From contig JAKSBJ010000069.1 of assembly GCA_022361195.1 (NCBI GenBank), forward strand, positions 1 through 37,481: a stretch of DNA of 37,481 nt. Direction: 5' to 3'. Under the pieces are notes generated by a model, which saw only the letters and a list, made by a program, of their open reading frames with translations, searched no databases and was not told where the DNA came from. A program made the position numbers and the translations under genes. This stretch comes from Flavobacteriales bacterium (GTDB taxonomy: Bacteria > Bacteroidota > Bacteroidia > Flavobacteriales_D > Crocinitomicaceae). Positions 24,549-33,700 of this stretch are shown one piece after another. Position 1 is the first letter of the stretch. Each line of letters starts with the position of its first letter.

Positions 24549-25748
24549 TTATAATTTAAAATTGATTGGAAGTACATGTTTGACAGCGACTTTTTTACCG
24601 TCTTTTGTCCCAGCTTTCCATTTTGGCATTGTTTTTATTACGCGTAATGCTTCTTCGTCTAAGAGTTTGTCAACCCCTTTTTTTATTTTGAAATCAGACA
24701 ATGAACCATCTTTACCTACGACAAATTCAACATAAACTGTTCCTTGGGTACCAGCTTTTTGCGCTGCCTTTGGATATTTGATATTGTCTCCCATAAATTT
24801 TACAAGGGCTTCGTGTCCTCCCGGAAATTGAGGGTGAACATCAGGATCACCTTTTCCTAATGGAGTAAAAACTTCGGCTTCACCACTTGGACGAAAATCA
24901 ATATTAGTCCAGGAAATGAGCATTGTACTAAAGAGTAACATTGGAATGATTAATACGAATATTTTTCGTTGCTGATTTTTTGCTTTCATAATTTCTAACC
25001 TTTTTTTTATTGTTAATGGATGATAAAATTGATTGGATAGATTAGGACTTGGATAGGTTCCGAGCGTATAATGCACCAAAAAACGCATGTATTTGCTTTT
25101 GTGACGAGCGTACATCAATTCATCCACTTCACACTCGTGCAGCTTTTTTAATTCTTGTTTTATAATTGGAAATACAGGATTAAACCAGGAAATGATATGG
25201 AAAAACTCCATGATTAAAATGTCAACGGAATGGTGTTTTTGAACATGAATTTTTTCATGCTCCAGAACTAGTTGTTTACCCGAATTTTCCAAATCCGGTC
25301 GTAATTGAATAAACCGGAAAAATGAAAAAGAATCATGTTCTTCAATGGCTACTAAAGTATAATCTTCTTCTTTTTTTATTTTATTCTTGAGAAGTACATA
25401 TAACAATCGTCCAAAACGAAACAAACTGTAGGCAAGGAATAAACTTACTCCAATCCAGTAAACCACCGTAATATCAAATAAACCGTAGAGCCAACTACTC
25501 AATTCCAAGCTATTTTCGGCTGTATTACTTACCGTAATGTGTTCTAAATGAACAACAGGAACAGTCACGAATGCATTGGAGGGTAAAAAGGACTTTAGAC
25601 CAATAACCAAATAAGCAAAAATTGGAATGCTCAATAGTAAATAACGTTGGTTACTAAAGTTAAGTCGACGTTTTAATGCCAAAAAAACAACGAATAAGAT
25701 CAGGATGATCAAATTACTCTCTAGTAGGTACCACAAAAAGCTATTCAT
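24549..25748 (-). CDS. BlaR1/MecR1-type M56 membrane peptidase with C-terminal TonB domain
   Basis: It has 399 residues from the ATG at 25748, which overlaps the end of the BlaI-type gene by eight bases; this coupling decides the start. There are about four membrane segments (5-25, 37-53, 90-112 and one near 275-295). The zinc motif HEKIH is at 164-168 and the downstream HECEVDE completes the gluzincin site on the cytosolic face. Instead of a penicillin-binding sensor, the periplasmic end carries a TonB-C domain (about 310-399; PQFPGGHEALVKFMGDNIKYPKAAQ, GTVYVEFVVGKDGSL). This M56-TonB fusion is common in Bacteroidota. It probably relays an envelope signal by cleaving the repressor, or energises a receptor. 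Confidence 0.92.
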   Translation of the reverse strand: MNSFLWYLLESNLIILILFVVFLALKRRLNFSNQRYLLLSIPIFAYLVIGLKSFLPSNAFVTVPVVHLEHITVSNTAENSLELSSWLYGLFDITVVYWIGVSLFLAYSLFRFGRLLYVLLKNKIKKEEDYTLVAIEEHDSFSFFRFIQLRPDLENSGKQLVLEHEKIHVQKHHSVDILIMEFFHIISWFNPVFPIIKQELKKLHECEVDELMYARHKSKYMRFLVHYTLGTYPSPNLSNQFYHPLTIKKRLEIMKAKNQQRKIFVLIIPMLLFSTMLISWTNIDFRPSGEAEVFTPLGKGDPDVHPQFPGGHEALVKFMGDNIKYPKAAQKAGTQGTVYVEFVVGKDGSLSDFKIKKGVDKLLDEEALRVIKTMPKWKAGTKDGKKVAVKHVLPINFKL

Positions 25749-26118
25749 TTTCTTCTTCTTTTTTGATGAGTTGAATAATGTCATCCAACTCATTAATGTC
25801 AATACCATTCTCCTTTACAAAAAAGGACAATAACTGAGCATTAGAATCATTAAAGTAATTCTGCTTAAGGGTTTTGAGTTGTTGAGCTGAGTAATCCTCT
25901 TTGCTAATGGTTGGGTAGTATTGATTAGACTTTCCAAAAGTGTCAAACTTGACAAATCCTTTTTGAACCAACACTCGAATTACTGTTAGAACTGTATTAT
26001 AGGCGGGTTTTGGATCGTTTAGCTGTTCCAAAATATCCTTGGCAAACCCTCTTTCCACTTTCCAGATGGCATGCATAATTTGTTCCTCGGCTTTTGTGAG
26101 TTCCTTTTTCCGTTTCAT
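25741..26118 (-). CDS. BlaI/MecI/CopY-family repressor
   Basis: It has 125 residues. The winged helix is at about 5-75 (LTKAEEQIMHAIWKVERGFAKDILEQL, PAYNTVLTVIRVLVQKGFVKFDTFGKSNQYYPTISKEDY), and a C-terminal helical dimerisation part is rich in Glu/Asp. It represses target promoters until cleaved or released through its partner peptidase, which is encoded immediately downstream with an eight-base overlap. Its own promoter contains a 16-bp perfect palindrome, so it is very likely autoregulated. The antibiotic link of BlaI is not implied here; no beta-lactamase gene is nearby. Confidence 0.93.
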   Translation of the reverse strand: MKRKKELTKAEEQIMHAIWKVERGFAKDILEQLNDPKPAYNTVLTVIRVLVQKGFVKFDTFGKSNQYYPTISKEDYSAQQLKTLKQNYFNDSNAQLLSFFVKENGIDINELDDIIQLIKKEEENE

Positions 26119-26122
26119 GGAA

Positions 26123-26153
26123 CAAACATATAACTATATTTATAAATATACAA
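26123..26153 (-). promoter_or_regulatory. blaI promoter with operator palindrome between -33 and -7
   Basis: On the minus strand TTG (26153-26151) and TATGTTTG (26130-26123, full TAnnTTTG match) are 20 bases apart. The perfect palindrome TATATTTATAAATATA fills 26135-26150, exactly between them. The -7 box ends four bases before the ATG at 26118. Further AACTATA copies at 26132 and 26152 and an inverted ATAGTT at 26182-26187 may be additional repressor contacts. Confidence 0.7.
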
Positions 26154-26240
26154 CTATAAAAGTAAATATATGTTTATAAAAATAGTTTTTAAGACTGTTT
26201 TCAGCCTGTTTGTTAGGGTGTTATGGGTTTGTTGGAGGGC

Positions 26241-26930
26241 TTAAGAAAGATTGTTGAGAATAGACTCGAACAACATTTTTCCGTCGGTATTACCTAAATT
26301 TTCGTCTGAAGCTCTTTCTGGGTGAGGCATCATTCCGAATACATTTTTAGACTTGTTGCAGATACCTGCAATGTGATCAACAGAACCATTTGGGTTATGC
26401 TCTTCACTAACATTTCCGTCAGCATCACAATACTGAAATAAAACCTGATCGTTGTCGTAAATCTCCTTTAACGTATCTTCAGGAGCATAAAAGCGACCTT
26501 CTCCGTGAGCGATTGGAATTTTGTATGCTTTATCAAAATCCAAGTCTTTAGAAATAGCAGCTGTACTTGATTTAGGCTTTAGGTGAATGTTTTTACAAAT
26601 AAACTTTTGAGAGTTATTGTGTAAAAGAGCTCCATCTAAAAGAGGTGATTCGCAAAGAATTTGAAATCCGTTGCAAATTCCCATTACATACCCGCCTTTT
26701 TGACCATGCGCAATGACTTCTTTCATGATTGGTGAAAACTTGGCAATAGCCCCTGATCTTAAATAGTCACCAAACGAAAATCCTCCAGGAAGAACTATAA
26801 AATCACACCCTTTCAGGTCATGATCTTTGTGCCAAAGGCGTTCAACTTTTTGTCCAAGACTGGTTTCCAATGTATAAACCATGTCTTCATCACAATTAGA
26901 TCCCGGAAATGTTACGACTCCAAATTTCAT
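26241..26930 (-). CDS. purQ: Phosphoribosylformylglycinamidine synthase glutaminase subunit
   Basis: It supplies ammonia from glutamine to PurL for the fourth step of purine synthesis. The 229-residue class I glutamine amidotransferase has Cys86 (GICNGFQ) and the dyad His203/Glu205 (MPHPE). The N-terminus MKFGVVTFPGSNCDEDM is the PurQ signature. The existence of a separate small subunit predicts a small-type PurL and PurS elsewhere, outside this window. It has its own promoter in the short gap after the DUF6427 gene. Confidence 0.97.
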   Translation of the reverse strand: MKFGVVTFPGSNCDEDMVYTLETSLGQKVERLWHKDHDLKGCDFIVLPGGFSFGDYLRSGAIAKFSPIMKEVIAHGQKGGYVMGICNGFQILCESPLLDGALLHNNSQKFICKNIHLKPKSSTAAISKDLDFDKAYKIPIAHGEGRFYAPEDTLKEIYDNDQVLFQYCDADGNVSEEHNPNGSVDHIAGICNKSKNVFGMMPHPERASDENLGNTDGKMLFESILNNLS

Positions 26931-26959
26931 TTAATTTCTATTGAGTATTAATGAGCGTA

Positions 26960-26967
26960 CAAATTTA
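26960..26967 (-). promoter_or_regulatory. -7 box of purQ
   Basis: TAAATTTG on the minus strand, a full TAnnTTTG match, 29 bases before the ATG. TTTG at 26986-26983 is a possible -33 element, though the 15-base spacing is short. Confidence 0.55.
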
Positions 26968-26981
26968 GAGAATGTATTTGA

Positions 26982-27953
26982 TCAAACGAATAAAATAGCC
27001 TGACTAATTATGAACCAAATTATAACTATGCTGTTAACAACTGTTGAGTTTTTGGAATGAAGTAGGGAAATACTAATGATAATGGAGAGTGGAATTGCCA
27101 AAGCCAGAAGGTATTGATTAAACAAAAGCCACTCTAAAATAAAGCCTAAACCAAGTGTCCAACACAAGTGTATGAGCATTTGACTTTGTTTTTTGAATCG
27201 AACAACTTCGGTAGTGTTAATAACCAACAAACGCCAGAAAGAATAAAGAGCAAATAATAAAAAATAAGTCTGACAACTTATTTCATAAATGGTCAAATCA
27301 AAACCGCTCATTTGAATTTCTTCTAATTGAATGTCGTTGGAGGTAAGAGGTAGTGTGAAATTTCCGGTAAATAAATAAGCAATGGAAAATTGGTATATAA
27401 CAGGAATGGTAAAGCCAATAATTCCCATGACCCATTCTCTCCAAACAAATGGTCTAAAAATGATTAAGGCAATCCAGGGAATCAGACAAACAATAAACAA
27501 TAAAGGAGAAATCATCACTGAAACTCCCAACAAAAAACTGCTGTTAAAAACAATCGCTTTAGCTTCCTCCTGCCGTCTGATTTTAAAAATTTGCATTAAG
27601 GATAGGACAATGAACAAATGGGATAATAAATCACTGCTTAATTGTAGTTGCCCAAAAGAAACCAAAGTGAGCGAATAAATCAATCCAGGTAAAAAAGTGG
27701 CCTTATTATAAAAGTCGTGTCGGTTAACTAAATTGTTGAGTTGATGGGAGGTTAAGCTCACCAAAAAAACCACTAATCCAAAATGAATCAAATCGTTAGC
27801 GTAAACCGTGTTTAACAAATCAGTTTGCCACTGATAAAAGGCGTCTCTACTCTGCGGTTCGGTGAAAAAAATGCTACTGGCAAGAATCCCAATTAACAGG
27901 GGTAAACTCATTACCGCAACAGGAGTTCTGGATCTATATAAATTTACAAGCAC
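26982..27953 (-). CDS. DUF6427-like polytopic membrane protein
   Basis: It has 323 residues, almost entirely hydrophobic, with about ten membrane segments (for example PLLIGILASSIFF, IHFGLVVFLVSLT, SFLLGVSVMISPLLFIVCLIPWIALIIF). The start MLVNLYRSRTPVAV and the neighbourhood (a divergent DUF6341 gene) match the Bacteroidota DUF6427 family as I know it; its function is undescribed. The start codon is GTG at 27953. A near-consensus -7 box ends four bases upstream. purQ follows downstream on the same strand under its own promoter. Confidence 0.75.
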   Translation of the reverse strand: MLVNLYRSRTPVAVMSLPLLIGILASSIFFTEPQSRDAFYQWQTDLLNTVYANDLIHFGLVVFLVSLTSHQLNNLVNRHDFYNKATFLPGLIYSLTLVSFGQLQLSSDLLSHLFIVLSLMQIFKIRRQEEAKAIVFNSSFLLGVSVMISPLLFIVCLIPWIALIIFRPFVWREWVMGIIGFTIPVIYQFSIAYLFTGNFTLPLTSNDIQLEEIQMSGFDLTIYEISCQTYFLLFALYSFWRLLVINTTEVVRFKKQSQMLIHLCWTLGLGFILEWLLFNQYLLALAIPLSIIISISLLHSKNSTVVNSIVIIWFIISQAILFV

Positions 27954-27957
27954 GGAG

Positions 27958-27965
27958 TAAAAATA
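27958..27965 (-). promoter_or_regulatory. Possible -7 box abutting the DUF6427 GTG start
   Basis: TATTTTTA on the minus strand, one base off TAnnTTTG, followed by CTCC and GTG. It overlaps the divergent promoter region of the DUF6341 gene. Confidence 0.4.
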
Positions 27966-27979
27966 ATGGATTTTATTGT

Positions 27980-27987
27980 TACATTTG
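27980..27987 (+). promoter_or_regulatory. -7 box of the DUF6341-like gene
   Basis: TACATTTG, a full TAnnTTTG match, 20 bases before the ATG at 28008. It lies inside the upstream extension of that frame (ATG at 27966), which argues for the later start. Confidence 0.55.
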
Positions 27988-28007
27988 TCCTAACAAAATT
28001 GAATGCT

Positions 28008-28199
28008 ATGAGTTCTGCAGATTTTTTTTACGGATTGAAAGACGCCGCCTATTGGCTTTTTGAAAATACATTAGAACCTTGGGCTGATTTACCATGGATG
28101 CTAGTCTTAATATTTGGTTTCCTTGCATTTGGATTCTGGATGAAAAAGCAAGTGGATTACAACAAACAAGCTGAAGCAGATCCAAATCAGATTAAATAA
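28008..28199 (+). CDS. Small membrane protein, DUF6341-like
   Basis: It has 63 residues from the ATG at 28008 (MSSADFFYGLKDAAYWLFE). The frame reaches back to 27966, but a -7 box lies there and the family starts with a similar FFYG segment. A single membrane helix (WMLVLIFGFLAFGFWM, about 31-46) is followed by a short charged tail (KKQVDYNKQAEADPNQIK). In Bacteroidota this small family accompanies DUF6427 and purine or pyrimidine genes, as here with purQ close by. Function unknown. The stop is followed by a bidirectional terminator. Confidence 0.75.
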   Translation: MSSADFFYGLKDAAYWLFENTLEPWADLPWMLVLIFGFLAFGFWMKKQVDYNKQAEADPNQIK

Positions 28200-28226
28200 A
28201 GAAGAAAAAATTTCTATTATAAATTA

Positions 28227-28256
28227 AAAACCGATTTTAATCAATCGGTTTTTTTG
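28227..28256. terminator. Bidirectional terminator overlapping a coding end
   Basis: AAAACCGATT (28227-28236) pairs perfectly with AATCGGTTTT (28243-28252) around a six-base loop, with T runs on both strands. It serves the plus gene ending at 28199. On the minus strand it contains the last codons and stop of the gene at 28237-28491. Confidence 0.9.
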
Positions 28257-28491
28257 TGCCATTAACTTGCGGAATTTCCCAAATCTCCTTTAGCATTCCA
28301 AAGATTTTTTTGCGGAAAGCAATCAACAAAATAATGTAGGGGATGAGCATAATATAAATGATGCCCGTATTAATATTATTAGCTTCTTCTTCAATGCCGT
28401 CTTCAGCCACAGCTTTACACATAGCACACTGAGCAAATACCTCCTGAGCGAGAAGTAAAAAACTAAAAAAAATGAAAAGCCTTTTTTTCAT
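28237..28491 (-). CDS. Small exported CxxC membrane protein
   Basis: It has 84 residues. A signal peptide ([20 protein letters not shown]) is followed at once by [12 protein letters not shown], a CxxC pair facing the periplasm. A glycine/asparagine turn ([11 protein letters not shown]) leads into one membrane helix (about 43-59, [16 protein letters not shown]) and a basic cytosolic tail. The same QCAMC...GI.YLM.IPY pattern recurs in many Bacteroidota genomes as a conserved unknown. A redox or metal role for CxxC is an inference. Its 3' end lies inside the terminator stem. Confidence 0.8.
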   Translation of the reverse strand: MKKRLFIFFSFLLLAQEVFAQCAMCKAVAEDGIEEEANNINTGIIYIMLIPYIILLIAFRKKIFGMLKEIWEIPQVNGTKKPID

Positions 28492-28576
28492 AGCTATTGC
28501 TTATGGTACAAATTTACGAAATCACAGAGAATAGCTGACAGAACTGCTTTTTATTCTGCAAACTCAATCATTATCT

Positions 28577-28584
28577 TATCTTTG
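28577..28584 (+). promoter_or_regulatory. -7 box of fbp
   Basis: TATCTTTG, a full TAnnTTTG match, 18 bases before the ATG at 28603. An in-frame TTG at 28582 lies inside the box and is therefore not the start. Confidence 0.65.
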
Positions 28585-28602
28585 CACAAAGATTCTGAAA
28601 CT

Positions 28603-29601
28603 ATGGAAAACGTTACCACTCTGGGCGAATTTATTATTGAGAAACAACAAGATTTTCCGGGTTCAACCGGTGAATTTTCTCGTTTGTTATCAGCCATTCG
28701 ATTAGCTTCAAAAATTGTTTCACAACAGGTGAACAAAGCTGGACTTTTAAGTCATATTTTAGGGGCAGTTGGATCACAAAATATACAAGGAGAAGATCAA
28801 CAGAAGTTGGATGTTTATGCCAATAATCAATTCATCAAAGCTTTGCGAGCAAGAAAAGTGGTGGCAGGTATTGCTTCTGAAGAAAATGATGATTTTATTC
28901 CAATAAACCCAGATGGGCAATACATCGTTTCTATGGATCCCTTAGATGGATCGTCAAACATTGACGTGAATGTTTCTATCGGAACAATTTTCAGCATTTA
29001 CAAAAGAGTCACTCCAAAAGGAAGTCCAGTGAGCATGGAAGACTTTTTGCAAAAGGGAACTGAGCAACTAGCCGCAGGATATGTCATTTACGGATCGTCA
29101 ACTATGTTGGTGTATACAACTGGTAAAGGAGTAAATGGATTTACGTATGATCCAGGTTTGGGAGTGTTTATTTTATCTCACCCTAACCTTAAAACACCTG
29201 AAAAAGGAAAAATCTATTCCATCAACGAAGGGAACTATCAAAAGAGTCCTGCAGGAGTTCAAAAGTACATCCAGTATGCTCAACAAATTGACAAAGAAAG
29301 TAATCGACCTTACACTGCCAGATACATTGGTTCCTTAGTAGCCGATTTTCACCGAAATTTAATTAAGGGTGGAGTTTATATGTATCCATCAACCACTTCG
29401 GCTCCTAATGGGAAATTGAGATTGTTGTATGAGTGTAATCCAATAGCTTTTATCATTGAGCAAGCGGGAGGAAAAGCCTCAGATGGTGAAAATAGAATTA
29501 TGGAGATTGAGCCTAATGACCTTCACCAAAGAGTACCATTTTTTGTAGGAAATTCAGATATGGTTGAAAAGTTGGAAGGTTTCTTGAGAGAAGAGGCTTA
29601 A
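28603..29601 (+). CDS. fbp: Fructose-1,6-bisphosphatase class I
   Basis: It hydrolyses fructose-1,6-bisphosphate to fructose-6-phosphate, the committed step of gluconeogenesis. The protein has 332 residues from the ATG at 28603 ([10 protein letters not shown]). The metal-site motif [13 protein letters not shown] is at about 110-122, preceded by the EEND segment. The substrate loop with [23 protein letters not shown] and the C-terminal [10 protein letters not shown] are as in class I enzymes. A short AMP-site region at the N-terminus is present. It is monocistronic, converging with the next gene across nine bases. Confidence 0.97.
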   Translation: MENVTTLGEFIIEKQQDFPGSTGEFSRLLSAIRLASKIVSQQVNKAGLLSHILGAVGSQNIQGEDQQKLDVYANNQFIKALRARKVVAGIASEENDDFIPINPDGQYIVSMDPLDGSSNIDVNVSIGTIFSIYKRVTPKGSPVSMEDFLQKGTEQLAAGYVIYGSSTMLVYTTGKGVNGFTYDPGLGVFILSHPNLKTPEKGKIYSINEGNYQKSPAGVQKYIQYAQQIDKESNRPYTARYIGSLVADFHRNLIKGGVYMYPSTTSAPNGKLRLLYECNPIAFIIEQAGGKASDGENRIMEIEPNDLHQRVPFFVGNSDMVEKLEGFLREEA

Positions 29602-29610
29602 AGCACCCTC

Positions 29611-30108
29611 CTATTTTATTCCCATCAAATCAATTTCATCCAAGTGATGTAGGAAATTGTATTTTTCTAATAGCTGAATCAATAAATGATTGAGTTTTTC
29701 TGAGCAGTTATTTCTGAAGTAGTTTTTATTAATCTTATTAGAAATATCAACATTTCCGGTCATGGTTGAGATCGTCACTTTTGCGGCAATTTTTCCTTCT
29801 AAGTAAAAATCAAAGACTAGATTGAAGTGATTTTGCATTGATCGTGTATAGTCATAAGAAGGCTCATTGATAAGTGCGTTGGCAATACTCAAATCATCAC
29901 CATCTACAAGAAGCTTTCGGTCGAGTTCAATCATATATTCTTTTCCATCTAAGGAGGCCTCTTTGAACTGGACGTTCCAAATCGAAAATTGAATGCTATC
30001 AAATGCTCCGGGAAGAACTTTCGTTGTAACACTATCAACTTGAGTTGTCGCTTTATACGACCAGGTCAAAAACAAAATAAAAATGAAAAAGGAGGTACTT
30101 CTTAACAT
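29611..30108 (-). CDS. Hypothetical exported protein
   Basis: It has 165 residues. The N-terminus (MLRSTSFFIFILFLTWSYKATTQ) is a signal peptide. The remainder is mixed alpha/beta, with a KEYMIELDRKLLVDGDDLSIANALINEPSYDY segment, and I cannot place it in a family. There are no Cys motifs apart from one Cys near the C-terminus. It lies 24 bases behind the small membrane protein gene at 30133, so they are probably cotranscribed. It converges with fbp. Confidence 0.65.
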   Translation of the reverse strand: MLRSTSFFIFILFLTWSYKATTQVDSVTTKVLPGAFDSIQFSIWNVQFKEASLDGKEYMIELDRKLLVDGDDLSIANALINEPSYDYTRSMQNHFNLVFDFYLEGKIAAKVTISTMTGNVDISNKINKNYFRNNCSEKLNHLLIQLLEKYNFLHHLDEIDLMGIK

Positions 30109-30132
30109 ACTTAGCTGTTTATAGCTTAGAGA

Positions 30133-30522
30133 TTAAGATAAAATTTTTCCTTTAAACAAAGCGGTAACCAGCAAAGAAACAATAGAAACACCAAAGAAAA
30201 TAAGGGCAAAAATCCACAACTGTTCAAAAAGTGGGTTATGAAAAAAATGATTGGTATTCATTAAGGTGTCTAAAAAGGAAATAACCGTCATAATGGCGTA
30301 GAGCAAATAACCATATAAAACAGAGCTTTTGGTATCTTTTCGATACCGCATGCGGTTAAGCAAATAAACCCCGCACCCAATGGTTAATGCATAAACAGCT
30401 AAAATAGGTAGCACTTTCGATGAAAGGAGGTTGTTGACCAATATCAATAGTACTCCGCCTATTACGCCAATAACCAGCGAAAAGGGAAATAAACGATTGA
30501 ATTCTTTCTTTAAATAGTTCAT
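30133..30522 (-). CDS. Hypothetical four-helix membrane protein
   Basis: It has 129 residues with four membrane segments at about 14-32, 38-54, 67-84 and 99-122. The N-terminus is basic (MNYLKKEFNRLF), and loops carry few charges apart from RMRYRKDTKSS between helices two and three. I do not recognise the family. It diverges from mfd across 185 bases that contain a long imperfect inverted repeat. A near-consensus -7 box (TACATTTA on the minus strand, 30545-30538) is 15 bases before its start. Confidence 0.65.
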   Translation of the reverse strand: MNYLKKEFNRLFPFSLVIGVIGGVLLILVNNLLSSKVLPILAVYALTIGCGVYLLNRMRYRKDTKSSVLYGYLLYAIMTVISFLDTLMNTNHFFHNPLFEQLWIFALIFFGVSIVSLLVTALFKGKILS

Positions 30523-30587
30523 TGTAAGTGTCTTGTCTAAATGTAGCGCTCTTGTAATTAAGACGTTTCACCAGAATAAAGCGTTTG

Positions 30588-30651
30588 CTTGAAAGGCTGT
30601 TTTTAAACTTTTTTTAACATCCTACGGCACTAAAAACAGGCTTTTTTCAAG
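30588..30651. repeat. Long imperfect inverted repeat upstream of mfd
   Basis: The inner arms CTGTTTTTA (30597-30605) and TAAAAACAG (30631-30639) pair over 9 bp. The outer arms CTTGAAA (30588-30594) and TTTCAAG (30645-30651) pair over 7 bp, joined through a G-C pair, a mismatch and a three-base bulge. The loop is 25 bases and includes a T7 run. It sits between divergent genes, 57 bases before mfd. Confidence 0.55.
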
Positions 30652-30695
30652 TATAAATTCTATTCGTGCATATCAATTCTCCATCGGTTTTTTGT

Positions 30696-30703
30696 TAATT
30701 TTG
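30696..30703 (+). promoter_or_regulatory. -7 box abutting the mfd start
   Basis: TAATTTTG, a full TAnnTTTG match, followed by CGGC and the ATG at 30708. The spacing implies a transcript starting at or next to the initiation codon. Confidence 0.6.
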
Positions 30704-30707
30704 CGGC

Positions 30708-33700
30708 ATGACGCTGGACGAATTCCGACTGGCTTACCAGGAATCTGAACAAATTCAATCAATTGTTTCGGAACTGGAAGGCGACACCCCAAAAATTAGT
30801 TTAAAAGGTTTAGTAGGTTCCTCAAAAGCTGTTGTAGCGGATGCCATTACACAGTTGTCAAAGGGATATCACCTATTTATTTTGAGAGATAAGGAAGAAG
30901 CCGCATTTTTTTTCAATGACCTACAAAATTTGAAAAAAAATGCTCAAAATCTATTCTTCTTTCCACACTCTTACAAGAAACCATATCAGTTTGAAGAAAT
31001 AGACAATGCCAATGTGGTTTCACGGGCTGAGGTGCTAGAACGAATCAATCGTGGTAATAATTCGATCATTGTCACTTATCCTGAAGCTATTTTTGAGAAA
31101 GTAGTTACCAAAAAGCAGTTTGCAAAAAACATTCTCGAAATCAAAAAAGGGGTCGAATATTCCATCGACTTTATTAATGAACTACTTATTGAGTATGAAT
31201 TTGAAAAAGTAGACTTTGTTTATGCTCCAGGACAATTTGCAGTAAGAGGTGGAATTGTGGATGTCTTTTCTTTTTCAAATGATGAACCTTATCGGGTTGA
31301 GTTTTTTGGGGATGAAGTAGATTCAATCAGGACTTTTAATCCAGTCAACCAACTTTCAACCAAAACACTTTCACGTTTTACAGTTGTTCCAAACATCCAA
31401 CAGTATAAAACCGAAGAGGAAAGGGCAACTCTCCTGGAGTTTATGTCCAATAAAACCAAAATTTGGATTCGGAATTATGAAGGAATTGAGGGTGTCTTAA
31501 AAATAGAATACGAAAAGGCAGTAGAAATTTATAATGCACTGCCCGAATCTCCCGTGAATTATTCTCCACCAATTGATCTCTTTTTTGAAAAAAATGCATT
31601 CCGTAAACAAATGGAAGGCTTTGCTGTGGTTGAATTTGGAGAGCAAGATTTTTACCAATCTGATCCGGTTCATTTTGACATTGGATTACAACCAAGCTTT
31701 AATAAGAAGTTTGAATTGTTGATTGAGGATTTTAAAACACATGAAAAAGCAGGTTTTGAGAACATGATCGTCTCAAATCAGGCAAAACAAATTGAACGTA
31801 TTTATTCCATCTTTGAAGATTTGGAAAGCAGTGTGACCTTTACGACATTGTCAATGGCATTGCACGAAGGTTTTATTGACAAAAAACTCAAATTTGTTTG
31901 TTATACCGATCATCAGATTTTTGAGCGTTACCACCGTTTTCGCCTAAAGGAAGGGTATCGTAAAAATCAACAGGCACTTACCCTTAAAGAGATTTATAAT
32001 CTTCAAAAAGGAGATTATGTGACGCATATTGATCATGGGATTGGAAAATTCTCTGGTTTGGAACTCATTGATGTCAACGGAAAACCTCAGGAGGCGATTC
32101 GTTTGGTATATAAAGACAATGATGTGCTTTACGTTTCTATTCACTCCCTTCATCGTATTTCCAAATACACGGGTAAAGATGGGACGCAGCCTAAAATGCA
32201 CAAAATTGGTTCTAATACATGGACCAATACCAAGAATAAAACGAAGGCAAAGGTTAAAGAAATTGCTTACGACCTTATTAAGCTTTATGCCAAAAGAAAG
32301 CAAGAATCAGGTTTTGCTTATTCGCCAGATAATTATTTGCAAAATGAGTTGGAGGCTTCCTTTATTTACGAGGATACACCAGATCAGTTAAAGGCGACCA
32401 AAGCTGTGAAGGAAGATATGGAGGCACAAGCTCCAATGGATAGGCTCGTATGTGGTGATGTAGGTTTTGGTAAGACAGAAATTGCGATAAGAGCAGCTTT
32501 TAAGGCAGTTTGCGATAGCAAACAGGTCGCTATTTTGGTTCCAACCACCATTTTGTCATTACAACATTATAAAACTTTCTCTGAGCGTTTAAAAGGATTT
32601 CCGTGTAATGTTGATTATGTCAACCGTTTCCGTTCGCAAAAGCAAATTACCGAGTCGCTTAAGAAACTGGAAAGGGGAGAAACCGATATTATTATTGGAA
32701 CGCATAAACTGGTAGGAAAAGATGTAAAATTCAAAGATCTGGGATTGATCATTATTGATGAGGAACAGAAGTTTGGAGTGGGAGTGAAGGACAAATTGAA
32801 GTTGTTCAAAGCTTCGGTGGATACCTTGACGCTAACAGCAACTCCAATTCCGCGAACATTGCAATTTTCTTTGATGGGAGCGAGGGATTTGTCTGTGATC
32901 AATACACCTCCACCAAATCGTCAGCCGGTAGATACAGAGATTATTGGATTAAACGAAGAGGTGATTCGAGACGCCGTTTCTTACGAAGTTGGTCGTGGAG
33001 GACAAGTTTATTTTATTCACAACCGAGTTCAAAACATCCATGAAGTGGCCGGAATGATTGGTCGACTTTGTCCTGGAGCTAAAATTGGTGTTGGACATGG
33101 ACAAATGGATGGGAAAAAGTTGGAGAGTATCATGGTCGATTTTATGAATGGACATTATGATGTTTTAGTTGCAACAACCATTATCGAGTCTGGAATTGAT
33201 GTTTCCAATGCAAACACCATTATCATTAATAATGCACAGCATTTTGGTTTGAGCGACTTGCACCAAATGAGAGGTAGAGTTGGGCGATCGAATAAAAAAG
33301 CCTTTTGTTATTTAATTGCCCCACCAATGCATCTTTTACCTTCCGATTCCCGAAAAAGGTTGGAAGCCATTGCACATTTTTCTGATTTAGGATCGGGCTT
33401 CAACATTTCTATGCGTGATTTGGACATTCGTGGAGCAGGAAACTTACTGGGAGGTGAGCAATCCGGATTCATTACCGATATTGGATTTGAGATGTACCAG
33501 AAAATTTTGGATGAAGCCGTTCAGGAACTACGGGAAAATGAATTTAAAGATTTGTTTGAGGAAGATCCAAATGTAGATGGGCGAGAATTTGTTCGGGATT
33601 GTATTTTGGAAACAGATTTGGAATTACTAATTCCGGATACTTATATCAACAATGTGGCTGAACGTCTCATGATTTATCAGAATTTGGACAACTCAAAAAG

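Noticed and set aside
28582..28602. In-frame TTG extension of fbp
   Set aside because: The TTG lies inside the -7 box at 28577-28584, and the family start fits the ATG at 28603.
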